Shown here: piece by piece, positions 16,074 through 22,347 of the stretch | How the letters are laid out: every line of letters begins with the position of its first letter | Numbering within the stretch: the first letter of the stretch is position 1 | Assembly: GCF_000377565.1 (NCBI RefSeq) | Contig: NZ_KB898359.1 | Span: forward strand, 1-56,407 | Reading direction: 5' to 3' | Origin: Rhizobium sp. 2MFCol3.1 | GTDB taxonomy: Bacteria; Pseudomonadota; Alphaproteobacteria; Rhizobiales; Rhizobiaceae | Length of the DNA stretch: 56,407 nt | The notes under the pieces: model-generated | The model's database searches: none | Told to the model about the DNA's origin: nothing | What the model saw: only the letters and a program-made list of their open reading frames with translations | Position numbers and translations under genes: made by a program

Positions 16074-16376
16074 TTAGCTCTCGGCGCCTCTGGCCTCCTG
16101 CAGCACCAGCAGTATCTCCTTTGTCATGAGATGTGCCGCCATCAGAACTGCGGGAGACAATGGCCTTCCATCGCGGGCGTCGCGGCAGATCTTGAGGAGA
16201 CCGACGAGCTCGACCGGGTTTTCGATGAAACCGTCCAGCGCCTCCTCGACGTCCCTGGCGAAGCGAGATCCTGCGTCGCAGGCGACCTCGCCGTCCTGAT
16301 TCAGCACTCCCCGCTCGATCAGAATGGTTTCCAGCCGTCCCACCCACAGACCAAGTTCGGCCCGTCTTTCGATCAT
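16074..16376 (-). CDS. Hypothetical helical protein next to response regulator
   Basis: 100 residues, soluble and mostly helical (ELGLWVGRLETILIERGVLN, then ARDVEEALDGFIENPVELVG and AAHLMTKEILLVLQEARGAE). No recognised domain. It starts 17 bases downstream of the stop of the receiver-domain gene on the same strand, so the two probably form an operon and may act together in signalling. Confidence 0.65.
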   Translation of the reverse strand: MIERRAELGLWVGRLETILIERGVLNQDGEVACDAGSRFARDVEEALDGFIENPVELVGLLKICRDARDGRPLSPAVLMAAHLMTKEILLVLQEARGAES

Positions 16377-16393
16377 GGTGTCGCCCCCGTCGT

Positions 16394-16795
16394 TTACGCG
16401 AAGACACGCATTCCTTCCGGAGGCGAGCCGCGCCCTCCCTCGCGGATTGTCCTCACGTATTCGAGGACGCTGCCGATCAGTTTCGGCTGCGCGGGTTTCG
16501 ATATCAGACCGATCACTTTCGACAGATCGGCAACGATCATTTCGGGATTGGCGGTGACCATGACCACCGCGACGCCAAAGTCGTTCGCGAGATACTGCGC
16601 AATCCTCGGCCCGGTGGCCCCGTCGCGAAGGTTTACGTCAACCAAGGCAATGGTTGCGAACGGGGCGAGCCGCTGCGCGCTCTCGAAACTATCGGCAATG
16701 CCCACGACGTCGTAGCCGGAACTGGCAACGATATCTTGAACATCTGTCGCGATCAGTGCGTCATCCTCCACGATTGGAACCCGTTCCACAACCAT
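16394..16795 (-). CDS. Single-domain response regulator (receiver only)
   Basis: About 133 residues from ATG 16795 (GGGAGG just upstream); the frame is open from 16822. Receiver-domain motifs: acidic pair IVEDDALIATDVQDIV, phospho-acceptor Asp in ALVDVNLRDGATGP, the Thr switch residue in VVMVTANPEM, and the conserved Lys in ISKPAQP. No output domain, so it probably acts by protein contact or phosphotransfer. No histidine kinase is nearby. Confidence 0.85.
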   Translation of the reverse strand: MVVERVPIVEDDALIATDVQDIVASSGYDVVGIADSFESAQRLAPFATIALVDVNLRDGATGPRIAQYLANDFGVAVVMVTANPEMIVADLSKVIGLISKPAQPKLIGSVLEYVRTIREGGRGSPPEGMRVFA

Positions 16796-16828
16796 CCCCC
16801 TCCCAAGTCGTTCATCCTGCATTCAGGA

Positions 16829-16966
16829 TTGACATTATGGACTAAGAGCGCCATCCTTTCGGCTGTATTTGCGAGCTATGTCGCAGTCATGTTCGCCATC
16901 GCATCGATCCCCGGCGAGCCCCCCTCCGAAGTGTCCGAAGCTGCAGCTATCCAGACCTCGAACTAA
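16829..16966 (+). CDS. Possible small single-pass membrane protein
   Basis: 45 residues from TTG 16829: LTLWTKSAILSAVFASYVAV, MFAIASIPGEPPSEVSEAAA, ending IQTSN. One hydrophobic helix plus a polar C-terminal tail. The start codon and ribosome site are weak (GGA 3 bases upstream), so the call is tentative. Confidence 0.35.
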   Translation: MTLWTKSAILSAVFASYVAVMFAIASIPGEPPSEVSEAAAIQTSN

Positions 16967-17018
16967 CCGAATCTGGGGCGTCGCGATCTACGTCGTCCTT
17001 CATATCTGATCGCCGTTT

Positions 17019-17035
17019 TGATCATCACATGATAT
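17019..17035. promoter_or_regulatory. MarR-type operator, site 4
   Basis: TGATCA-TCACA-TGATAT: right half perfect, left half with two changes from ATATCA, same 5-base spacer. It is 63 bases before the ATG at 17098. Confidence 0.5.
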
Positions 17036-17097
17036 ATTCTACAGCGCTTGGAATCGCAGGGCGTCGGGTCCATTACTCCTTGGAAGGAGTTTTGATC

Positions 17098-17349
17098 ATG
17101 CAGCGTTCCCAACACGAAAGCACACCTTACCGATCGGTGAACGAAACCGAGACCGAACCCAGATACGATGTTGGAGGCCTGCGGCGACGCTACGGCATCA
17201 GCCGACACGAAGCGGAGCGCCTTCTGCAGAGGTTTGGGAATTCGACGCACGAACTGGACTTGCTGCTTTCGGGCAAGGGGCGAACCCCGTCGCACCGTCT
17301 TCGAGAACTCGCGACGCCCGATAACAAAGCGGCGTTCGGAATCGGGTGA
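17098..17349 (+). CDS. Small DUF3606-like protein
   Basis: 83 residues from ATG 17098, with AAGGAG about 9 bases upstream. The core GLRRRYGISRHEAERLLQRF reads as a short helix-turn-helix-like unit that resembles DUF3606-type small proteins, followed by a basic tail. No membrane segment. It is in the group of small genes with the MarR-type operator upstream. Function unknown. Confidence 0.6.
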   Translation: MQRSQHESTPYRSVNETETEPRYDVGGLRRRYGISRHEAERLLQRFGNSTHELDLLLSGKGRTPSHRLRELATPDNKAAFGIG

Positions 17350-17357
17350 GCGCCGCT

Positions 17358-17861
17358 TCACTTGCAGCGAGCGACTCGCTCCAAAGCTGCCGTTACCCCT
17401 GACAGCGAATAGTCGTAGCTGGTACGCGTTCCTCTCGCCGACGTCGCCTGTAAGGTCATCCGGCTTCCGGATCGAAGCGCATTGATGAATTCAGGTTCCC
17501 GCACCGCCTCCGCGACCCAAGCGGTATTTCCCTTTACGAACATCTTGAACTTCTTCTCGCCAACTGAAACATGCACCAGCGAGCCGGCCTGCACTGTGTA
17601 GCCGAGGACCGCCTCTGGCTCGTTGCCGCCGCCATTTGCCGCTGGAGCAATCAGAAAGTAGTTCTTCCCGTGATCGACGTCAGAAGGTCTGGATTGTTTG
17701 GGAGCCGACAGCGCGTAGCACACGAGCTTTCCGTCTCTTTTGAAGGAGTAGACGCCCCAGTCGCCAGCCCGGTAGACCATTCTGGCCGCAGCGTGGGCGG
17801 TGAAGGGAATCGATAAAGCGACCAGGAGACCGACAAGCTTCTTATTGTTTTCCTTCTTCAA
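17358..17861 (-). CDS. Invasion-associated locus B (IalB)-family periplasmic protein
   Basis: 167 residues with a signal peptide (KKLVGLLVALSIPFTAHA). The mature domain has the IalB pattern: GDWGVYSFKRDGKLVCYALS, a central VGEKKFKMFVKGNTAWV, and RSGSRMTLQATSARGTRTSY. Cys residues at CYAL and near the C-terminus fit the family disulfide. IalB-type proteins are common in alphaproteobacteria; apart from Bartonella invasion their role is unclear. It ends 6 bases downstream-adjacent to the gene at 17868-18149, forming an operon controlled by operator site 5. Confidence 0.8.
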   Translation of the reverse strand: MKKENNKKLVGLLVALSIPFTAHAAARMVYRAGDWGVYSFKRDGKLVCYALSAPKQSRPSDVDHGKNYFLIAPAANGGGNEPEAVLGYTVQAGSLVHVSVGEKKFKMFVKGNTAWVAEAVREPEFINALRSGSRMTLQATSARGTRTSYDYSLSGVTAALERVARCK

Positions 17862-17867
17862 CTCGGA

Positions 17868-18149
17868 TCAAGGTTCACGACGCACCGTGGAAGGTGAACT
17901 GCCCGCCCGCTTTCCGCGCAGAAACCTGACCCGTTCGGAGGTGACGCTTCCATTCACGACAACACCTTCCCAGACCCTGTTCCCAAGCTGGCAGGTGACC
18001 AGGAGCCCGTCGCTCGCGGTCGCGGAGGTCGTGGATACCGAAATGAGGTTCTGCAGACGGTAGCGCTGGAATTCTTTGATCGACAGACCCAGGCGGTCCG
18101 CAAGGACCTGGTCGCTCGGCAGGCATCGAGGATTGATTTGATTTGACAC
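17868..18149 (-). CDS. Small hypothetical protein, first gene of the IalB operon
   Basis: 93 residues from a GTG at 18149. It opens MSNQINPRCLPSDQVLADRL, GLSIKEFQRYRLQNLISVS, then beta-rich TSATASDGLLVTCQLGNRVW. The N-terminal third looks helix-turn-helix-like. Operator site 5 lies 27 bases upstream. The next gene on the strand starts 7 bases after its stop, so the pair is transcribed together. Confidence 0.6.
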   Translation of the reverse strand: MSNQINPRCLPSDQVLADRLGLSIKEFQRYRLQNLISVSTTSATASDGLLVTCQLGNRVWEGVVVNGSVTSERVRFLRGKRAGSSPSTVRREP

Positions 18150-18175
18150 GATGAGGTCGAGCTCCGATCACAACA

Positions 18176-18192
18176 ATATCATGCCGTGATAT
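18176..18192. promoter_or_regulatory. MarR-type operator, site 5
   Basis: ATATCA-TGCCG-TGATAT, perfect 6-bp arms and 5-base spacer, directly upstream of the minus-strand operon 18149-17358. Confidence 0.75.
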
Positions 18193-18248
18193 AGATCATG
18201 GTGTCCTGGCAGTTCAACCTTTTTATGGAAGGAGACGCTCGATAGAAC

Positions 18249-18266
18249 CCCTATCACCCGATAGGG
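18249..18266. promoter_or_regulatory. Inverted repeat upstream of the response regulator
   Basis: CCCTATC-ACCC-GATAGGG, perfect 7-bp arms. It lies between the divergent transcripts at 18149 and 18413 and differs from the MarR-type element, so it may be a separate operator. Confidence 0.4.
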
Positions 18267-18412
18267 CTAGGTTTCGGGCATATTTCACGCATACGGCGAG
18301 GATGGACAAATCATCGCAATGCTCTATGTGTCAATTATCGTCAGCAAACGAATCCGTAGGCGTTGGCGGCTGAGGGCTGAAAGCTCCCGCCTGCCAAATG
18401 CAGGACGTGCTC

Positions 18413-18853
18413 ATGGCCGATGATTCCGCCGGGACATCTGAGAAAATCATCCGCGGAGACGGTAGCAAGCTGCTCGTTCTTATCGCTGAAGATGAATTTC
18501 TAATTCAAGCAACTCTTGAAGATGTCTTGACGGAAGCTGGCTTCGAGCACCTCGCCGTTTCGAACGCGGACGATGCGATCCGTGCTTTGGAAGAGGATTC
18601 GGCTCGCTTTTGCGCCCTGATAACCGACGTAAGGATGCCAGGAGAAACAGACGGTTGGGATTTGGCTCGCCGGGCGCGTGAAATGCAGCCGCTCATGCCA
18701 GTGATCTATATGACCGGGGACAGCGCAAAGGAATGGGCAGCTCAAGGCGTTCCCAATAGCGTTCTGCTTCAGAAGCCCTTCGTCCATGCCCAGCTTGTCA
18801 CAGCATTGACCACTCTTCTCAACGACGCTGCCGCGAGCAGCATCGGGCAATAG
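18413..18853 (+). CDS. Single-domain response regulator (receiver only)
   Basis: 146 residues from ATG 18413. Receiver motifs: LLVLIAEDEFLIQATLEDVL-type acidic pair (EDE), phospho-acceptor Asp in LITDVRMPGETDGWDL, switch Thr in VIYMTGDSAKEW, and conserved Lys in LLQKPFVHAQL. There is no effector domain. Sequence blocks AEDEFLI and DGWDLAR are typical of stand-alone CheY-like receivers in rhizobia. No kinase nearby. It is the second such protein within 2 kb, but the two differ in sequence. Confidence 0.88.
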   Translation: MADDSAGTSEKIIRGDGSKLLVLIAEDEFLIQATLEDVLTEAGFEHLAVSNADDAIRALEEDSARFCALITDVRMPGETDGWDLARRAREMQPLMPVIYMTGDSAKEWAAQGVPNSVLLQKPFVHAQLVTALTTLLNDAAASSIGQ

Positions 18854-18957
18854 CGCTTCAGACTGAGTTGAAGGGGATCGGCTAGGGCGCTCAATCTTTC
18901 TGCCTTCTCCGGCGAAGAAAAGAGCCGCCACGAATGACCACGACAACAGCCCGACAC

Positions 18958-19269
18958 TTACGACCGCTTATCGGCGATAATGGATAACTTGTGGATCTGT
19001 GGTGGCTTGGCGAATAAGTCGCCTTCGGCGGCCTTCGCCATCAAAGCCGCAGCGATCTGGCCATTTAGGTGGGCATCCCTTCCGTCCTCAACGTCGAACG
19101 TATCGAAGATTGCGAACGAGCTTGGGCCCTCCTGTATCGCATACCAGGATATCGTGCTCGGCTCCGCGTTGACGAGAGGTATGGCTGATCTCAAGAAATC
19201 GGCGACCTCCTGTTCCTTGCCGGGTTTTGCTTCAAGCGGAACGTAAAGTGCGAATTTGGTTATGACCAT
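18958..19269 (-). CDS. Antibiotic biosynthesis monooxygenase (ABM) domain protein
   Basis: About 103 residues. The ferredoxin-like ABM fold is seen in ALYVPLEAKPGKEQEVADFL, then STISWYAIQEGPSSFAIFDT, FDVEDGRDAHLNGQIAAALM. Family members are small dimeric oxygenases or quinol-handling proteins such as YgiN. The start is likely the ATG at 19269; the frame is open from 19296. Monocistronic. Confidence 0.82.
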   Translation of the reverse strand: MVITKFALYVPLEAKPGKEQEVADFLRSAIPLVNAEPSTISWYAIQEGPSSFAIFDTFDVEDGRDAHLNGQIAAALMAKAAEGDLFAKPPQIHKLSIIADKRS

Positions 19270-19311
19270 CTCCACGGGCACCTGATCGTGCCGCAACCTA
19301 CTATACCACGT

Positions 19312-19455
19312 TCAGCCGCCGGATGTTTCGCGATCGGGCAAATAAAGAAGTCCATAGGAAAGCTCGGCTTGATCTAGGATGGTGAACCCTTCGGAAGGGG
19401 TTGGAAAATGAAGGTCGCGGATCAGCGTTCTTGAAATGATCTGAATTAACGACAT
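19312..19455 (-). CDS. 47-residue protein coupled to the HNH nuclease gene
   Basis: The ATG at 19455 follows the HNH gene's stop codon by one base on the same strand. The product reads MSLIQIISRTLIRDLHFPTP, then EGFTILDQAELSYGLLYLPD. It has no ribosome site of its own, so it would depend on translational coupling. No family recognised. If real it could modulate the nuclease. Confidence 0.4.
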   Translation of the reverse strand: MSLIQIISRTLIRDLHFPTPSEGFTILDQAELSYGLLYLPDRETSGG

Positions 19456-19456
19456 G

Positions 19457-20371
19457 CTATTGTTTGAACGTATTTTCACGATGCCATTGTAGAAACTGTG
19501 GATGCGGGCGCGCGTGAGTACCAACCGGCACGATCACTCTTCCGGTCTTGTTGATCAGACCTTGGATGCTGTCGCGGTCATTGGCGTGACGAGAAACCAG
19601 AACCTCAAGATCATCCGATAAGCCGATAAGGCCGCGATCGAACATCCAATGAGCGGTGCCAGAAAGCGCGATGCCGTTCGATAGAATGTCAGGGCCGTTC
19701 GCTTCAACGGGGCGGATGTGGGCCGCATCGACCTCCGCCCGACCACCCCCATTGATCAGCTTCAATCCTGTTATCGCGCATCGTTTGTCGTAGGCCTGCA
19801 AGATCAATCGGCGAAACAGCCGATCGCGAACGATACGCGACGAAAGCTGTGTGACCCGCACCCGTTCCTCTTCGAATAATATAAAAGGAGCTTGAATGCC
19901 GTCCGAGAAGCCGGCTCCTGTTGGCATATCTGTCGCCTCGCCCGATCGCGGAAGCTCTGGCTGACACTCGGCCAGACCAATCGACAGAATTCGATTGAAG
20001 TCTACCGCTGAGATCGGCCGCACGGCTGCTTGCGCCCTTCCCGAAATCCGTCCCGCATCGTTGAGCACCCCGCGCTCGATCACACCCTCTGGCCCGCTGA
20101 ATGGAACAGCGTTGACGAAATCAAAGTAGCTGCCGGGTTCAATCAGAGCCAGATACATTCCCGTAGCTTTGGCATCCGGGATGACCTGCGCTACTTTGGC
20201 CACCGCAAAATATCCTCGCGTCGCCGCCACCTTTCGGGGCTCGTAATAGATGATCCAGTCTCCGAGGCAGGCCTGGACACGTCCGAGATACTGGCTCGGA
20301 AACTGATATTGCGCAGCCGGGCTGTCGTCGTAGATCGAATCTGTGCGGTGAATGAAAACCCCGAATCCCAT
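19457..20371 (-). CDS. HNH restriction-type endonuclease with N-terminal sensor-like domain
   Basis: 304 residues from ATG 20371 (TTG at 20377 also possible). The C-terminal half holds the HNH core: RRLILQAYDKRCAITGLKLI, then VDAAHIRPVEANGPDILSNG and TAHWMFDRGLIGLSDD, as in the HNH_2 group of restriction-type nucleases (AAHI...N...L..HR/FD.GL). The N-terminal half (VQACLGDWIIYYEPRKVAAT, then YFAVAKVAQV) looks like a PUA/EVE-type fold, which in such nucleases may read modified bases. No methylase is adjacent, so a modification-dependent nuclease is plausible. Part of the 19.3-27.8 kb defence cluster. Confidence 0.82.
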   Translation of the reverse strand: MGFGVFIHRTDSIYDDSPAAQYQFPSQYLGRVQACLGDWIIYYEPRKVAATRGYFAVAKVAQVIPDAKATGMYLALIEPGSYFDFVNAVPFSGPEGVIERGVLNDAGRISGRAQAAVRPISAVDFNRILSIGLAECQPELPRSGEATDMPTGAGFSDGIQAPFILFEEERVRVTQLSSRIVRDRLFRRLILQAYDKRCAITGLKLINGGGRAEVDAAHIRPVEANGPDILSNGIALSGTAHWMFDRGLIGLSDDLEVLVSRHANDRDSIQGLINKTGRVIVPVGTHARPHPQFLQWHRENTFKQ

Positions 20372-20422
20372 ACTCAATCTCTACCATGGTGACTGCGATT
20401 CAAACCAGGGAGATCGGCCATT

Positions 20423-20560
20423 ATGCATGCCCCCAAGCGCGTCGTGCTTTACGCGCGTTACTCAACAGAACCCCGCTCTTTGGCAGCGTGTGAAGATGCG
20501 CCAAGAAAACTGGCGAGCAAGTTAAGATGGCTGTTTGCCATATCGGCGCGGGCTACTTAG
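20423..20560 (+). pseudogene. N-terminal remnant of a serine recombinase
   Basis: A 45-residue frame opens MHAPKRVVLYARYSTEPRSL AA-like, i.e. the catalytic start of large serine recombinases (RVALYARYST with the catalytic Ser), and then loses homology after about residue 24 before a TAG. GGGAG lies upstream. The rest of the gene is gone, replaced by the 3' end of hipA. Confidence 0.6.
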
Positions 20561-21814
20561 TTCGTAAACGTGCAAAGGATCGGCGTCATCAGCGTTATAT
20601 GTGCATCCATACGCTCGAGTACCTTTGCCGGTACGACCTCGCGTTCTGGCAGCGACCACCAGCGAAAGTTCACAAGTTCGACCGTGTCGACCACCGCCCT
20701 CAAAACTGCGGCTTCCGGCAAGCGCGCACGATTTGCAAATGCTTTCCATCGCTGGGCATTCAATGCCTTGAAAGGACGCTCGCCGGCGAGCGACAGAGCC
20801 ATGGCGTCCGCTGGGATATAGGGGATTGTCGATAGCACATCATAGACCGGCGCGAGTTGCGGTCTGTCGCCAGCACCTCGATAGATCAATGACCAATTTT
20901 TCAAGTGCATGTCGCCATTGCCCGTCAAGGCAGCCAGAGCCAACCGGCGGACGAACTCGAGCGCAGCGTCTGACGACACGGCAACGTTCAAGGCCGCAGC
21001 AATGTCGTGATAAGCGGCACCTTCGTATTTCCGGGAAGGAGGGACGCCGAAGACCTGAGCGAAGTCCTCGATATGGATCCGCTCGCCGCTTGCTCCGCGA
21101 TCGAAACGTTTGACGAGCAGGACTTTTCCGTCCGACAGCGTCTCGAATTCCTTCGGTATACCCTCGAACTCCGATTGCTCGACAAGTTCCCGTTCCGGCA
21201 CTTCCATGCCAATCGCTTCAGCCCAATGCCAGATTGGCATATTCGTTTTCCGAGACGCCGGGAAATGAAGTGGACGGAAACTTTGCGATATAGGAACCCT
21301 GCTCGTCACCAAGTGGCAATGTCAGTCCACCGCCCTTGCCAGTGTTCTTGATGACCGAGAGCTTCATCTGGACGCCGGCGAGCGAAAACCGGGCTTTCGG
21401 TTTTGGAGTAGGCGTATCGTTGAGATGTGCCACCGTTCTATCGCTCGGCACGACGCGCACGGCACCCGGCAGGTCCGCCCCGAGTGCGACAAGCAGATCG
21501 AAATCGTTCCCGGTGCGTACGCTGCCGGCGTGGTGCTTCTCCATCGCCTCGCGCAATTTGTCCTCTGGGAGGAGATTAGCAAAGAATGCCGGCAAGGCTC
21601 TGGCAACAGGCTTTGGGTCTTTACGTAGGCCGCCGGTAGCCGCCCGAAAAGACAAGCTCAGGACGGGAATTCCACCTGTCACGCGATAGCTATCCTCAAA
21701 GCTGAACGCGTTGAAGTCGCCGGGCGTCCGCACAATCGACCCAACCTTCACGTTGTTCAGCATCACGTTGAGCGAGGAGATGGATCTCGGATCGGGAAAA
21801 GCCTCAGGCACCAT
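20557..21814 (-). pseudogene. hipA: HipA toxin kinase, frameshifted
   Basis: HipA-type Ser/Thr kinase of a HipBA toxin-antitoxin pair. The first frame (21814-21219) covers the N-terminal domain and N-lobe (LNVMLNNVKVGSIVRTPGDF, ARFSLAGVQMKLSVIKNTGK) and stops at TGA after EYANLALG. The second frame continues with AEAIGMEVPERELVEQSEFE, KVLLVKRFDRG, LTGNGDMHLKNWSLIYRG (catalytic loop) and LAPVYDVLST (metal-binding Asp). The frames join at CCC 21222-21224, where one extra base explains the shift. All catalytic motifs survive, so this is a recent mutation or a sequencing error. The ATG at 21814 overlaps the hipB end. Confidence 0.85.
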
Positions 21815-22121
21815 GATCACCGTCTGGATGAGCAACAAACGCTGGGAGATCATCGAGATCGTCGTGCGGCCGCAGCAATGCATCGACAGCAGGGACCATT
21901 GCCTGCGGGATCAGCATCAATTCCAGCCCTAGAGCGCGAGCGATATTAATTAACGTCGTCGTGCGTGCGGAACTGCTCCCGGATTCGATCTCGCGATAGC
22001 GAGGGCGAGATATGCCTGCCATGTCGGCAACCTTCTCCTGGGTCAATCGCCTGCCCTTGCGGGTAGCCCTCAGCAATTGTCCGATTTCCAGCAAAGCATC
22101 CGACTCGGAGCGTGCCATCAT
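21804..22121 (-). CDS. hipB: HipB-type XRE antitoxin/regulator
   Basis: 105 residues. The Cro/C1 helix-turn-helix spans residues ~10-65: IGQLLRATRKGRRLTQEKVA, DMAGISRPRYREIESGSSSA, ARALGLELMLIPQ. HipB dimers bind operators upstream and neutralise HipA. The tail (residues ~75-105) is extended and acidic, as in many HipB proteins. It overlaps hipA by 11 bases, the classical antitoxin-first order. Since hipA is broken, the antitoxin may persist as a stand-alone repressor. Confidence 0.85.
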   Translation of the reverse strand: MMARSESDALLEIGQLLRATRKGRRLTQEKVADMAGISRPRYREIESGSSSARTTTLINIARALGLELMLIPQAMVPAVDALLRPHDDLDDLPAFVAHPDGDHGA

Positions 22122-22347
22122 TATCTCACCGTCCGGTCTTCATCGTAATGGCAGAAGAATTACCAAAATCACCCTTTCAGTCAATGAAGAAGATAGAAAT
22201 ACGGATCATTTCTAGATCTATGATGCATTTATTTATCATTCACGACGTTTGCAGACCGCGACCTGATACCCGCACACCATACATGCTTCGTTAAAGGCCG
22301 CCTCTTATTCCCGCTCGCCCTCGGCACTGGTGCTGACAAGAAACGGA

